From positions 744,001 to 808,000 of the forward strand of contig CAWGKW010000002.1 in NCBI GenBank assembly GCA_963823275.1: DNA of 64,000 bases. The letters run 5' to 3'. The notes beneath the pieces were generated by a model. It did not search any database, had not been told where the DNA came from, and was given only the letters and a program-made list of their open reading frames with translations. Below are positions 51,349 through 60,460 of the stretch, one piece after another. The stretch is from RHKX01 sp963823275 (lineage in GTDB: Bacteria; Actinomycetota; Thermoleophilia; Solirubrobacterales; 70-9). Each line of letters begins with the position of its first letter. Position 1 is the first letter of the stretch. A program made the translations under genes and the position numbers.

Positions 51349-51406
51349 CGATGAACTGGTCTGACGATGAACCGGCCGAGATGAACCGGCCCCACGAGGA
51401 GCCGGC

Positions 51407-52672
51407 CTGATCGACGCCGAGAAGTTCCTCGCCGAGCTCGAGCCGGTCGGCTGGCGCTTTGGGCTGGAGCGGATGCGCGCCCTCTGCGCGCAGCTGGATT
51501 GGCCTCAGCGCCGGTACCGCTCCCTCCACGTCGTCGGCACCAACGGGAAGTCGTCGGTGGCGATGATGACCGCGGCCCTGCTGAGGGACTCGGGTCTGCG
51601 AAGCGGCGCCTGCGTCTCCCCGCACGTCTGGCGCTGGCGCGAGAGGACCTGGATCGACGGGCGCGAGGTCGACGCCCATTCGTTCGCCGCTGCGATCGAG
51701 CGGGTTGCCGCCGCGATCGAGGTGGTCGAGGCGACTCTGGGCTCCGGCGATGGGGGGCCTGATCAGATCACCCAGTTCGAGGCGGCGATCGCCGCCTCGT
51801 TCGTCGCCTTCGCGGACGCCGGGGTCGAGGTGGCGGTCGTCGAGGCGGGGCTCGGGGGGCGACTGGACGCAACCAACGTGATCCCGTCGACGGCGACCGC
51901 CCTGACGTCGGTCGGCCTCGACCATGTCGAGTGGCTGGGAGCGACGGATGTCGAGATCGCGACCGAGAAGCTCGCGGTGCTGCGCCCGGGGACCACGCTG
52001 GTCGTCGGCGATCTGAGCCCCAGGATCGCAGAGCTGGCGCGGTCGACGGCCGCCGAACGGCAGGCGACCCTCATCGTCGCCGACCCGCTGCCGGATTCGG
52101 TGTTGCCGGCGGGGATGGCGCCGTACCTGAGGCGGAACGCGGCGGTTGCAGTTGCCCTCGCGGAAACGGTGGCCGGAGAGCTTGCGCCGGGGCGGATCGC
52201 GTCCACGCTGGCGGCCGCGGAGCTGCCCGGCCGTGCGCAGCTCGTCGCGGGAGATCCACCGCTGATCGCCGACGCCGCCCACAACGAGGAAGGTGCTCGG
52301 GCACTGGCCGAGGCACTACCCGGGCTCGTTGGGGGACGACCCGTCTTCGGATGCCTCTCGATACTCGCCGACAAGGACGCCGGAGCGATCGCCGCCGCCC
52401 TGGCGCCGGGGCTGCAGCATGCCGTCTGCACCGCAGCGGATCCGGGGCCGGCGATGGGCCGTCCCGGCGCGCGGGCGCTGGACGCCTCCGAGTTGAGCCG
52501 GAAGCTGGCGCGGGCCGGGGCCGACTCCGAGGCGGTGGCCGATCCCCAGGCGGCGGTCGCCCGCACCCTCGAACTTGCGCGCCGCGACGGCGGGGTGGCA
52601 CTTTTCGCCGGCTCGCATTACCTTCTCAGGTACTTATGGAACGGGAGGCGCGCTCCGAACTACTCTCGATGA
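51407..52672 (+). CDS. folC: Folylpolyglutamate synthase / dihydrofolate synthase, apparent CTG start
   Basis: A 421-residue Mur-ligase-family enzyme that adds glutamate to folates. The P-loop VVGTNGKSSVAMM is intact, EAGLGGRLDATNVI and GLDHVEWLG are family blocks, and the C-terminal domain includes LIADAAHNEEGARALAEAL. The conserved N-terminus (IDAEKFLAELEPVGWRFGLE) lies upstream of the first ATG (51473). The only possible start in the open frame is a CTG at 51407, with a good GAGGAG site 6 nt before it. The 3' end overlaps a tiny membrane-protein ORF. Confidence 0.9.
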   Translation: MIDAEKFLAELEPVGWRFGLERMRALCAQLDWPQRRYRSLHVVGTNGKSSVAMMTAALLRDSGLRSGACVSPHVWRWRERTWIDGREVDAHSFAAAIERVAAAIEVVEATLGSGDGGPDQITQFEAAIAASFVAFADAGVEVAVVEAGLGGRLDATNVIPSTATALTSVGLDHVEWLGATDVEIATEKLAVLRPGTTLVVGDLSPRIAELARSTAAERQATLIVADPLPDSVLPAGMAPYLRRNAAVAVALAETVAGELAPGRIASTLAAAELPGRAQLVAGDPPLIADAAHNEEGARALAEALPGLVGGRPVFGCLSILADKDAGAIAAALAPGLQHAVCTAADPGPAMGRPGARALDASELSRKLARAGADSEAVADPQAAVARTLELARRDGGVALFAGSHYLLRYLWNGRRAPNYSR

Positions 52673-52755
52673 TGGGCCTGGTGGCCGTGATCGTCGCAAT
52701 CGTGATCCTCGTCTTCTTCGGCCTCGGGTATCTGTTCGGCCGGATGTTCCTCTGA
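52636..52755 (+). CDS. Single-helix membrane microprotein, 39 aa
   Basis: The 39-residue product has a charged N-terminus (MEREARSELLSMMG) followed by one clear transmembrane helix (LVAVIVAIVILVFFGLGYLF) and a short RMFL end. It begins inside the last 37 bp of folC in another frame, an overlap common for co-transcribed small genes. No family known. Support is the very hydrophobic helix and position. Confidence 0.5.
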   Translation: MEREARSELLSMMGLVAVIVAIVILVFFGLGYLFGRMFL

Positions 52756-52807
52756 AATCGCCCGCTCAGAACGGGCCTCCCGTCCGGGAGGCGCCCGCCG
52801 ATCCGGG

Positions 52808-52813
52808 TAGACT
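52808..52813 (+). promoter_or_regulatory. -10 element of the zinc-ribbon protein gene
   Basis: TAGACT ends 12 nt before the ATG at 52826. Confidence 0.4.
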
Positions 52814-52825
52814 GCCGCGCTTCAG

Positions 52826-53488
52826 ATGCCCCTAGCCCTGTTCGGAATCACGGACGGCTCGCTCAACCTTGCCGTCAACCTGCTGATCCTCGTTCTCGTG
52901 GTGGTCTGGCTCTCGCTGGTCTACTGGACCTGGGCCGACGCCCGGCGCCGGATCGCCGATCCGGTCCTGATCGCGACGGCGACGGCGGCATCGCTGATCC
53001 CCTTCATCGGCACGATCGTCTACACGATCCTCCGTCCCCCGGAGTTTCTGGCCGACGTCCGCGAGCGTGAGGTCGAGACCCAGGCCTCGGAGCTGCGCAT
53101 GCGTCACCTGACGGCACAATCGTGCCCGCGCTGTGAGCACCCGATCGAGCGCAGCTGGCTGCGCTGCCCGGAATGCCAGCACCGGCTCAAGGATCCGTGC
53201 ATCTCGTGCAATCGGCCGGTCGACCCCCGCTGGGCCCTCTGTCCCTATTGCGAGACCCCGATCCGCAGCGCCTCCGAGGAGAAGCCGCCGACCCGCCAGC
53301 GCTCCCGTGCGAGCGCCGGGCGTGGCAAGGCGAGTTCCCAGGCCCCACCGAAGGCCGCGCCGCGCCGCGCCAAGTCATCCTCCGCTTCGGCCCCATCATC
53401 GACCTCTGAGGCCGCCGCTCGGACGAAGCGCAGCGAGCGACCGCAGCGCGCCGAGCGACCGCCGGCGAGCGGATTCTTCAGCCGATGA
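52826..53488 (+). CDS. Membrane protein with double zinc ribbon and basic tail
   Basis: A 220-residue protein. Two membrane helices (NLLILVLVVVWLSLVYWTW, and VLIATATAASLIPFIGTIVY) are followed by a double zinc ribbon at about 92-150: SCPRCEHPIERSWLRCPEC, then CISCNRPVDPRWALCPYCE. That is eight Cys in CxxC pairs. The C-terminal 70 residues are Ser/Ala/Arg/Pro-rich and probably disordered. The role is unknown; the fold suggests a membrane-tethered adaptor. Leaderless-type promoter. Confidence 0.75.
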   Translation: MPLALFGITDGSLNLAVNLLILVLVVVWLSLVYWTWADARRRIADPVLIATATAASLIPFIGTIVYTILRPPEFLADVREREVETQASELRMRHLTAQSCPRCEHPIERSWLRCPECQHRLKDPCISCNRPVDPRWALCPYCETPIRSASEEKPPTRQRSRASAGRGKASSQAPPKAAPRRAKSSSASAPSSTSEAAARTKRSERPQRAERPPASGFFSR

Positions 53489-53599
53489 GAACGAGCCCGG
53501 CCCACGTCGCCGCTCGACCACCGGCTCCTGAGCCGCGACGCTGCCCCCACACCGCACCGACCCGATCCGCAAACTCCCGACATTCGAGAGGTTCAAACC

Positions 53600-54016
53600 A
53601 TGTCTGAGATCACCCGCACGCTGATCCTCGTCAAGCCCGATGCCTTCGAGCGCGGCCTCACCGGCGAGGTCCTCGCCCGGTTCGAGCGCAAGGGCCTCGA
53701 GCTGACGGCTCTGAAGCTGGTCATCGCCGACGAGCCGACCGCCAACGAGCACTACGCCGAGCACACCGACAAGCCCTTCTTCGGTGAGTTGGTCTCCTTC
53801 ATCACGGGCGGGCCGATCGTCGCCGGCGTGCTTGAGGGAGTCGAGGCGGTCAGGGCCGCGCGCCAGCTGATCGGCTCCACCAACCCGGTCGAAGCCGAAA
53901 CGGGCTCGATCCGCGGGGACTTCGGCACCGAGGTGACGTTCAATCTCGTTCATGGCTCCGACTCCGACGAGTCCGCGGAGCGCGAGATCGGGATCTGGTT
54001 CCCGGAGCTCGGATAG
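53600..54016 (+). CDS. ndk: Nucleoside diphosphate kinase
   Basis: A 138-residue cytoplasmic enzyme equalising NTP/NDP pools. The N-terminal RTLILVKPDAFERGLTGEVL is typical. The catalytic His lies in FNLVHGSDSDESAEREIGIW. GAGAGG is 8 nt before the ATG. The length is normal. maf follows after 6 nt and is probably in the same transcript. Confidence 0.97.
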   Translation: MSEITRTLILVKPDAFERGLTGEVLARFERKGLELTALKLVIADEPTANEHYAEHTDKPFFGELVSFITGGPIVAGVLEGVEAVRAARQLIGSTNPVEAETGSIRGDFGTEVTFNLVHGSDSDESAEREIGIWFPELG

Positions 54017-54022
54017 GCCCTC

Positions 54023-54583
54023 GTGAAGCCGCTGATCCTCGCCTCGGCCTCGCCGCGGAGGCGAGAGCTGCTGGGGCTGCTGGGCTTCAGCTTCGAGGTG
54101 GCGGCGACGGGCGTCGAGGAGCTGACCGATGGCGAGCCGGCTGAGCTCGTCGTCGAGAACGCTCTCCGAAAGGCTCGCGCCGCGGCCGGCACGGCGGACG
54201 GCGATGCCGTGGTCCTGGGCGTCGACACGGACGTCGTCCTCGAAGGCGCTCTGCTGGGCAAGCCGGGCGATGAGGGGCAGGCAAACGAGCGCATTCGCGC
54301 TCTCGCCGGCCGGACCCACGAGGTGCTCAGTGGGCTCGCCCTGATCGACGGTGAACGAATCCTGACGGAGCTCGTGCGCACCCTCGTCACCTTCCGCGAG
54401 CTCACCGCCGGCGAGATCGGGGCTTACGTGCGCTCCGGCGAATGGCGGGACCGGGCGGGGGGCTATGCGGTCCAGGGGCTGGGCTCCTCGCTGATCGCCG
54501 CGATCGACGGGGACCTCTCGAACGTGATCGGCTTACCGATTCCGGCGCTGAGCAGGATGATCGGCGAATTGCAGAATCCCTAA
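54023..54583 (+). CDS. maf: Maf-family nucleoside triphosphate pyrophosphatase
   Basis: A 186-residue house-cleaning pyrophosphatase that hydrolyses dTTP/UTP or modified nucleotides. LILASASPRRRELLGLLGF is the diagnostic N-terminus, VLGVDTDVVLEGALLGKPGD the metal-binding strand, and GEWRDRAGGYAVQGLGSSLI the C-terminal signature. The GTG start at 54023 is only 6 nt after ndk. In some bacteria maf lies with mreB genes; here it also directly precedes that cluster. Confidence 0.93.
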   Translation: MKPLILASASPRRRELLGLLGFSFEVAATGVEELTDGEPAELVVENALRKARAAAGTADGDAVVLGVDTDVVLEGALLGKPGDEGQANERIRALAGRTHEVLSGLALIDGERILTELVRTLVTFRELTAGEIGAYVRSGEWRDRAGGYAVQGLGSSLIAAIDGDLSNVIGLPIPALSRMIGELQNP

Positions 54584-54643
54584 GGAAGTGTTGCTTTTGT
54601 GTTGGGGATTGCTCACAAATTAGTCGTTTCGGGCATGCTTCGC

Positions 54644-54649
54644 TAGACT
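54644..54649 (+). promoter_or_regulatory. -10 element of the mreB operon
   Basis: TAGACT in an unusually AT-rich spacer. It gives an mRNA leader of about 115 nt before the mreB TTG. I see no recognisable riboswitch or strong hairpin in that leader. Confidence 0.45.
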
Positions 54650-54771
54650 CACATCACTCCCGGCCGCTTCGCGTCAGCCCGCCGCCGATCAATTTCTTCT
54701 CTTGGGGCCCCTCCTCAGGCGCATCCCCACAACGCTTACACCTCCAGAACCTCAGGACCAACTGACTCACC

Positions 54772-55821
54772 TTGGGCATCTTCAGCTACATGACTGGATT
54801 CGGCGGCCGCGATATGGCCGTCGACCTCGGCACCGCGAACACCCTCGTCTACGTCCGCGGACGCGGAATCGTGCTCTCGGAACCGAGCGTCGTCGCGGTC
54901 GACTCGCGCAGCGGCGAGGTCCACGCCGTCGGGATGGAGGCCAAGCGGATGCTCGGCCGCACCCCAGGCACGATCCAGGCGATCCGGCCGCTCAAGGACG
55001 GCGTCATCGCCGACTTCGACGTGACCGAGGCGATGCTCCGCCACTTCATCCAGAAGGTGCACCAGAACCGCTTCGCCCATCCCCGGGTCGTCGTCTGCGT
55101 CCCCTCCGGCGTCACCGGTGTCGAGAAGCGTGCCGTCGAGGAGGCCTGCCTGGCCGCGGGCGCACGACAGGCCTACCTGATCGAGGAGCCGATGGCCGCT
55201 GCGATCGGTGCGGGGCTTCCGGTCGGCGAGCCGACCGGCTCGATGGTCGTCGACATCGGCGGCGGAACGAGCGAAGTCGCCGTGATCTCGCTCGGCGGAA
55301 TCGTCGTCTCGGAGTCGATCCGGGTCGGCGGAGACGAGATGGACGACGCGATCGTCAACTGGTGTAAGACCCACCACAAGCTCATGATCGGCCAGCAGAC
55401 GGCCGAGGAGGTCAAGCTCGAGGCCGGCTCGGCGGTCGAGCTTCGCGAGGAGGTCCGGACCGAGATCCGCGGCCGCGACATCGTCTCCGGACTGCCGAAG
55501 ACGGTGATGCTGAGCTCGGAGGAGATCCGCGAGGCCCTCGTCGATCCGGTGAATGCGATCGTCGGCGCCGTCAAGGAGACCCTCGATCGAACGCCTCCCG
55601 AGCTGGCCGGCGACATCATGGACCGCGGCATCACCCTCGCCGGCGGCGGGTCCCTCCTGCAGGGGTTCGACGAGCGCCTGCGCCAGGAATGTCAGATGCC
55701 GGCCCAGCTCGCCGATTCCCCACTCACCTGCGTTGCCGTCGGCTCCGGTCGCTCCCTCGAGGAGTTCGAGACCATTCACCGGGTCAACGCCAACGCATCC
55801 CGCCACCGGCGGCGTCGCTGA
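54772..55821 (+). CDS. mreB: Rod shape-determining protein MreB
   Basis: A 349-residue bacterial actin that organises lateral wall synthesis. The actin-fold phosphate loops are intact: MAVDLGTANTLVYV (phosphate 1), MVVDIGGGTSEVAVISLGG (phosphate 2) and the adenosine loop GITLAGGGSLLQGFDE. PSVVAVDSRSG and HPRVVVCVPSGVTGVE are typical. Start TTG 54772 gives MGIFSYMTGFGG, which includes the short membrane-binding amphipathic N-terminus. It is the first gene of mreB-mreC-mreD-mrdA-rodA. Presence implies a rod-shaped cell with lateral growth. Confidence 0.97.
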   Translation: MGIFSYMTGFGGRDMAVDLGTANTLVYVRGRGIVLSEPSVVAVDSRSGEVHAVGMEAKRMLGRTPGTIQAIRPLKDGVIADFDVTEAMLRHFIQKVHQNRFAHPRVVVCVPSGVTGVEKRAVEEACLAAGARQAYLIEEPMAAAIGAGLPVGEPTGSMVVDIGGGTSEVAVISLGGIVVSESIRVGGDEMDDAIVNWCKTHHKLMIGQQTAEEVKLEAGSAVELREEVRTEIRGRDIVSGLPKTVMLSSEEIREALVDPVNAIVGAVKETLDRTPPELAGDIMDRGITLAGGGSLLQGFDERLRQECQMPAQLADSPLTCVAVGSGRSLEEFETIHRVNANASRHRRRR

Positions 55822-55834
55822 GTAGGGGAAAGCG

Positions 55835-56698
55835 ATGTACCGCAAGCAGGTACGCAGGCGTCGCGCGATTCTCGTCGTCCTCGTGGTCGCCTGCCTGATG
55901 CTGATCAGCATCTCGATCAGCGAGGCCGAGGACGGGCCGCTGCACTCGGTCCAATCGGGCGTGTCGTCGGTCTTTGCTCCGGTCGGCGAGGGCGCCGGCC
56001 GCGCCCTGAAGCCCGTCCGCGACCTGATCAACTGGTTCGACGAGACGTGGGACGCGCGCGGGGAGAACGACGATCTTCGAAGCGAACTCGCATCGCTGCG
56101 CGGCGAGCTCCTCGACACGCAGGACGCGGCTGAGATGGCCGGATACTCGGAGGCCGTCAAGAGCCTGGTCGATGAGGGCAACCTGGTCGCCTACACGCCG
56201 GTCAACGCATCCGTGATCGGCCGCTCCTTCAGCCTCTGGTACGGGACCATCAAGATCAGCGCCGGAAGCTCCGACGGGGTGGAGCGGAACAATGTGGCCA
56301 TCACCGAAGACGGGTTGATCGGACGGGTCTCGAACGTCACCGGAGGCAGCTCCGAGGTGGCGCTGATCACCGATGGGTCCAGCGCGGTCACGGCCCGGGT
56401 GGTCGGAAAGGGGCCGGAGGGATTGGTCGGCCCGGTAGTCGGCTCTCCGGGCAAGCTCGACTTCAGCCTGATCCAGGGCGAGAAGGAGGTCAAGGACGGC
56501 GACCGTCTCGTTACCGCCGGATTCACGACCGAGGGCGGATTGGCTTCCAGATATCCCGCCGACATCCCGATCGGCGAGGTTGTCGAGTCGATCCCCGCCC
56601 AGCAGGAACAGCGCGAGCAGGTGAGCGTCGAGCCGTTCGCGGACCTCGCGGATCTGAGCGAGGTCACCGTCCTCACATCCGGGGGGTCCGGCGGATGA
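55835..56698 (+). CDS. mreC: Rod shape-determining protein MreC
   Basis: A 287-residue bitopic membrane protein linking MreB to extracytoplasmic wall synthases. One N-terminal helix (RAILVVLVVACLMLISISI), then a coiled coil (about 65-105), then the beta-barrel MreC domain (VIGRSFSLWYGTIKISAGSSDGVERNNVAI, then GLIGRVSNVTGGSSEVALITD). Its end overlaps the mreD start by 4 nt. Confidence 0.93.
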   Translation: MYRKQVRRRRAILVVLVVACLMLISISISEAEDGPLHSVQSGVSSVFAPVGEGAGRALKPVRDLINWFDETWDARGENDDLRSELASLRGELLDTQDAAEMAGYSEAVKSLVDEGNLVAYTPVNASVIGRSFSLWYGTIKISAGSSDGVERNNVAITEDGLIGRVSNVTGGSSEVALITDGSSAVTARVVGKGPEGLVGPVVGSPGKLDFSLIQGEKEVKDGDRLVTAGFTTEGGLASRYPADIPIGEVVESIPAQQEQREQVSVEPFADLADLSEVTVLTSGGSGG

Positions 56699-57288
56699 TC
56701 ATCACTCCGCCCATCCTCGTGCGCCTCGTGCTGGTGGTGTTTCTGGCGGTCCTCCTTCAGGTCTCACTCTTCTCCCAGGTGCCCCTGCTCGGCTCGGTGG
56801 CCAACCTGATTCCGGTTGTCATCGTGGCCCTCGGGCTGCTTGGCGGCGCCGTCACGGGCGCCGTGGCCGGCTTCGCGGCCGGGTTGCTGGTCGACGTGAT
56901 GATCGGCGGCACCCTGGGAGTGGCCTCGTTGTCTCTGATGAGCGCCGGCTATCTGGCCGGCCGCTGGAGAGAGGGCTACGACATCGTCAGCTCGCTGGTG
57001 CCCCCGCTTCTCACCGGCGGCCTGACCGCGCTCACCGCGTTGATCTACGGGGCGTTGACCCTGACCCTCGGGGTCGAAGCTCCGATCAGCGTTCTCGCCC
57101 TGCGCGAGGTCCTCGTGCAGGGGTTGCTCGCCATCTTGCTAGCGATTCCGGTCTTCCCGCTGATCAGGCGGGTGCTGCGGCCGGCGCTGGTCGACGGCTC
57201 GACCCGTGCGCGATCACGTGCCGGCGGCCCGGCCGGTGAGGGCACGGGCGGGACGTTCGGGATGATTGGAGGCCAGGGAAGCCTCTGA
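56695..57288 (+). CDS. mreD: Rod shape-determining protein MreD
   Basis: A 197-residue inner-membrane protein with five to six helices (LVVFLAVLLQVSLFSQVPLL, then VAGFAAGLLVDVMIGGTLGV, the best-conserved stretch). It bridges MreC and the elongasome. A 25-residue disordered, basic then Gly-rich C-terminal tail follows. Overlaps mreC by 4 nt and mrdA by one base (TGATG). Confidence 0.88.
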   Translation: MIITPPILVRLVLVVFLAVLLQVSLFSQVPLLGSVANLIPVVIVALGLLGGAVTGAVAGFAAGLLVDVMIGGTLGVASLSLMSAGYLAGRWREGYDIVSSLVPPLLTGGLTALTALIYGALTLTLGVEAPISVLALREVLVQGLLAILLAIPVFPLIRRVLRPALVDGSTRARSRAGGPAGEGTGGTFGMIGGQGSL

Positions 57289-59213
57289 TGTTCCGCCACG
57301 ACGAGAACGCCGCTCCGACTCACGCCCAGTTCGCCGTGCGCGTCGCCGTGCTGGGCGGAATCGCCCTCGTCGCCTTCGCGGCGATCTTCTTTCGCCTCTG
57401 GTTTCTCGAGATCCTCTCCGGCGAGGCTTACCTCAAGGAGGCCAACTCCAACCGGGTCCGCGAGATCAGGATCCAGGCTCCTCGAGGTGAGATCCTCGAT
57501 CGCAAGGGCCGGGTTCTGGTCGACAACAAGACGGCGCTGTCGTTGCAGGTCCGTGCCGAGGAGCTGCCCAAGGACAAGAAGATCCGCAACAGGGAGCTGC
57601 GCAGCCTCGCCGAGGTCGCCGGCATGTCCGTCGGCAAGGTGAAGCGGGAGGTTCGGCTCCAGACGAAGTTGTTGCCCGCCAATCCCGTGACGCTGCGCCA
57701 GAGCGTCGACAAGGACCTCGTCTACTTCCTGCGGGAGCGCCAGGATGAGTTCCCGGGCGTCACCGCATCGCAGGTCTACGTTCGCGACTACCCGAGCGGG
57801 ACGCTCGGCGCGCACCTGTTCGGATTCGTCAGCGAGATCGGCCCCGATCAGCTCAAAGAACCCGCCTACGACGGCCTCGAACCCGGCGACCGGATCGGCG
57901 CCACCGGCCTCGAATCGCAGTACGACTACCTGCTCCGGGGGCGCAACGGAGCTGTTCGCGTGCCCGTCGACGCCACGGGCGAGCCGCGCGGCCAGGAGCT
58001 TTCGCGGGTTGAGCCCGAGTCCGGCGCCAACCTGAAGCTGACCCTCGACAAGAAGATCCAGGCCGCGGGCGAGTCGGCGATCTCCCAGTTCGGGTTGCCG
58101 GCGGCCTTCGTCGTGATGAAGATCGACGACGGCTCGATCCTCGGCATGGGCTCCTATCCGACCTTCGACCCGAGCGTCTACACGCCCCCCGTTTCGACCA
58201 AGACCGCGGAGGCGCTGACCGCCGACGAGAGCAAGCCGTTGCTGGACCGGGCGATCCAGGCGGGCTACCCGACGGGGTCGACGTTCAAGATGATCACCGG
58301 AACGGCCGCCCTCGAGGATGGCCTGATCACCCCGTCGCACACCTTCAGCGACCAGGGCTCCTTCGAGTACGCGGGCCAGAAGTGGATCAATGCGGGCGAG
58401 CAGCCGAACGGCGTCGTCGACATGGTCAGCGCGCTCCGGGTCTCCTCCGACGTCTTCTTCTACGACCTCGGGATCAGGGCCCAGGACGTCTACGACGACA
58501 ACGGCGGCGAGGTGATCCAGGACTGGGCGTCGCAACTCGGGTTTGGGTCGCTGACCGGCGTTGATCTGCCCGGCGAGGGCGCCGGCCTGGTGCCCACCCC
58601 CGAATGGCGCGAAGGGCTCTACCAGGATGCTGCCGACCCCGATTCATGCGGTGGCAGCCAGCGCCTGTTCGAGCCGGGCTGCTTCGAGACCGACCGGCCC
58701 TGGTCGGTCGGCGACAACATGAACCTCGCCGTCGGTCAGGGAGACCTGTCGGCGACGCCCCTGCAGCTGGCCACCGCCTATGCGACGTTGGGCAACGGGG
58801 GGGAGGTGGTGAGGCCCCACCTCGGTATGGAGGGCGTGGATGCATCCGGTGCCCAGACCACCACGTTCGAGCCCGCCGCCCGCCGGCAGGTCGAGATCTC
58901 CGAATCCACTCGGGCCACGATGCTCGAGGGCCTCCGGCAGGCGGCGATGGAGCCCGGGGGAACGTCTGAGCCGGTCTTCGGCGGCTTTCCGATCGAGATC
59001 GCGGGCAAGACCGGCACCGCTGAGAAGACCGACCAGGAGGACCAGGCCTGGTACGCGGCCCTCGCCCCCGCTGACGACCCGAAGTACGTGGTCGTCGCGA
59101 CCGTCGAGCAGGGCGGGTTCGGCGCGACCACCGCGGCGCCGGCCGCCTGTCAGATCCTCAGTCAGATCTTCAACGTCAACGACTCCTGCAGCACGGGAAC
59201 CAGCGCCGACTAG
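57288..59213 (+). CDS. mrdA: Penicillin-binding protein 2 (elongasome transpeptidase)
   Basis: A 641-residue class B PBP that crosslinks peptidoglycan during elongation. One N-terminal anchor helix (LGGIALVAFAAIFFRLWFL), then the pedestal/dimerisation domain (about 60-240), then the transpeptidase domain. The active-site Ser is S331 in GSTFK. The second motif reads SSDVFF (S-x-D rather than the usual S-x-N) and the third KTGTAEK. Co-encoded with RodA, its glycosyltransferase partner. Confidence 0.95.
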   Translation: MFRHDENAAPTHAQFAVRVAVLGGIALVAFAAIFFRLWFLEILSGEAYLKEANSNRVREIRIQAPRGEILDRKGRVLVDNKTALSLQVRAEELPKDKKIRNRELRSLAEVAGMSVGKVKREVRLQTKLLPANPVTLRQSVDKDLVYFLRERQDEFPGVTASQVYVRDYPSGTLGAHLFGFVSEIGPDQLKEPAYDGLEPGDRIGATGLESQYDYLLRGRNGAVRVPVDATGEPRGQELSRVEPESGANLKLTLDKKIQAAGESAISQFGLPAAFVVMKIDDGSILGMGSYPTFDPSVYTPPVSTKTAEALTADESKPLLDRAIQAGYPTGSTFKMITGTAALEDGLITPSHTFSDQGSFEYAGQKWINAGEQPNGVVDMVSALRVSSDVFFYDLGIRAQDVYDDNGGEVIQDWASQLGFGSLTGVDLPGEGAGLVPTPEWREGLYQDAADPDSCGGSQRLFEPGCFETDRPWSVGDNMNLAVGQGDLSATPLQLATAYATLGNGGEVVRPHLGMEGVDASGAQTTTFEPAARRQVEISESTRATMLEGLRQAAMEPGGTSEPVFGGFPIEIAGKTGTAEKTDQEDQAWYAALAPADDPKYVVVATVEQGGFGATTAAPAACQILSQIFNVNDSCSTGTSAD

Positions 59214-59255
59214 TTCGGTCTGCCCGCGACGCTGCTTAGATGAACTAGACCAACG

Positions 59256-60449
59256 ATGCCAACACTCGCCAGACCACAGACGTTCGATGAGCGCAGCGCC
59301 GGCTTTGCCGAGCGCACCGGGTTCCTGCGGATGGACCCCCTGACGGCCTTCGCGGGGATCGGGCTGATCATCTTCAGCGTGGTCGCCCTCGGGTTCACGA
59401 CCCAGGGCGACGTTCCCGGCGATCCCTACTACTACACGATCCGCCAGAGCATCTACGCGGTGATCGGCATCGCGCTGATGTTCGCCCTGGCCCGGGTCGA
59501 CTACTCACGCTTCCGCGAGCTCCGTGTCGGCATCTACACGGCGATGATCTTCACGATCACGGCCGTCCTCGTCCTCGGCGCCGCAGCCCGCGGATCGCGC
59601 CGCTGGATCGAGCTCCCATTCTTTACCTTCCAGCCGTCGGAGCTGGGCAAGCTGTTGCTCGTCCTCGCTCTTGCCGGCTTTGCCATCGACCGGGCCCGGC
59701 GCCAGACGGAGTGGCAGCGCACCGCGCGACTGCTCCTGCTTGGCTTCGTGCCCGCGTTGATCGTTTTCGTGCAGCCCGACTTGGGTACCGCACTGGTCTA
59801 CGGCGTGGTCACGCTCGCGATCCTGTTCATCTCGGGAACCCCCTGGACGCACTTCGCTGCGCTCGGTGGGATCGCGGTGGCAGCGATCACGGTCGTCTTG
59901 GTTATCGCGCCCGCGGTCGGTCAACCGGTGCTCCAGGGCTATCAGCTCGAACGACTGACGTCGTTTCTCAATCCGAGTGACGACCCGGCCGACTCCAGCT
60001 ATCAGACAAATCAGGCGCTCATCGCGATCGGTTCCGGCGGAAAGGTCGGACGTGGCGATGGCGCAACTCAAGCGCAGCATGGCTTCCTCCCGGAAGGCCG
60101 TACAGACTTCATCTTCTCCGTGATTGCGGAGCGATGGGGGTTCGTCGGCGCTGCGCTCCTTCTATCCCTCTATGCCCTGCTCATATGGCGGGCGCTGCGG
60201 ATAACGACACTCTCGAAGAACTTGTACGGGAGCCTCGTCGGGGCGGGTATCGCCGCGATGTTGCTCTTTCAGGTTTTCGTCAACGTGGGGATGAACGTCG
60301 GGCTGATGCCCGTCACGGGCATCCCCTTGCCGTTGATGAGCTACGGCGGAACGTCGGTGCTGGTCACCTTCATGTCCATCGGGTTGCTTCAGAGCATCTA
60401 TGTCCAATCGCAGCTCTCCTCGCCGAGCAGGTTGAGAAACGCTCTGTGA
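59256..60449 (+). CDS. rodA: RodA peptidoglycan glycosyltransferase (SEDS family)
   Basis: A 397-residue SEDS protein with about ten helices polymerising lipid II during elongation, with PBP2. ARGSRRWIELPFFTFQPSELGKL is the conserved periplasmic/catalytic-region block, FVQPDLGTALVY and AQHGFLPEGRTDFIFSVIAERWGFVG carry other conserved residues, and GIPLPLMSYGGTSVL closes the protein. A TAGACC hexamer lies only 4 nt before the ATG, so an independent start of transcription is uncertain. Confidence 0.95.
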   Translation: MPTLARPQTFDERSAGFAERTGFLRMDPLTAFAGIGLIIFSVVALGFTTQGDVPGDPYYYTIRQSIYAVIGIALMFALARVDYSRFRELRVGIYTAMIFTITAVLVLGAAARGSRRWIELPFFTFQPSELGKLLLVLALAGFAIDRARRQTEWQRTARLLLLGFVPALIVFVQPDLGTALVYGVVTLAILFISGTPWTHFAALGGIAVAAITVVLVIAPAVGQPVLQGYQLERLTSFLNPSDDPADSSYQTNQALIAIGSGGKVGRGDGATQAQHGFLPEGRTDFIFSVIAERWGFVGAALLLSLYALLIWRALRITTLSKNLYGSLVGAGIAAMLLFQVFVNVGMNVGLMPVTGIPLPLMSYGGTSVLVTFMSIGLLQSIYVQSQLSSPSRLRNAL

Positions 60450-60460
60450 GGTGAGCCAAC

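Noticed and set aside
51334..51366. Two adjacent copies of GATGAACTGGTCTGAC after valS
   Set aside because: A short direct repeat of 16 bp at the stop codon, too small to suggest a mobile element or att site; probably replication slippage.
54650..54771. Leader of mreB considered as a riboswitch
   Set aside because: No recognisable aptamer core or strong stem-loop; left as a plain leader.
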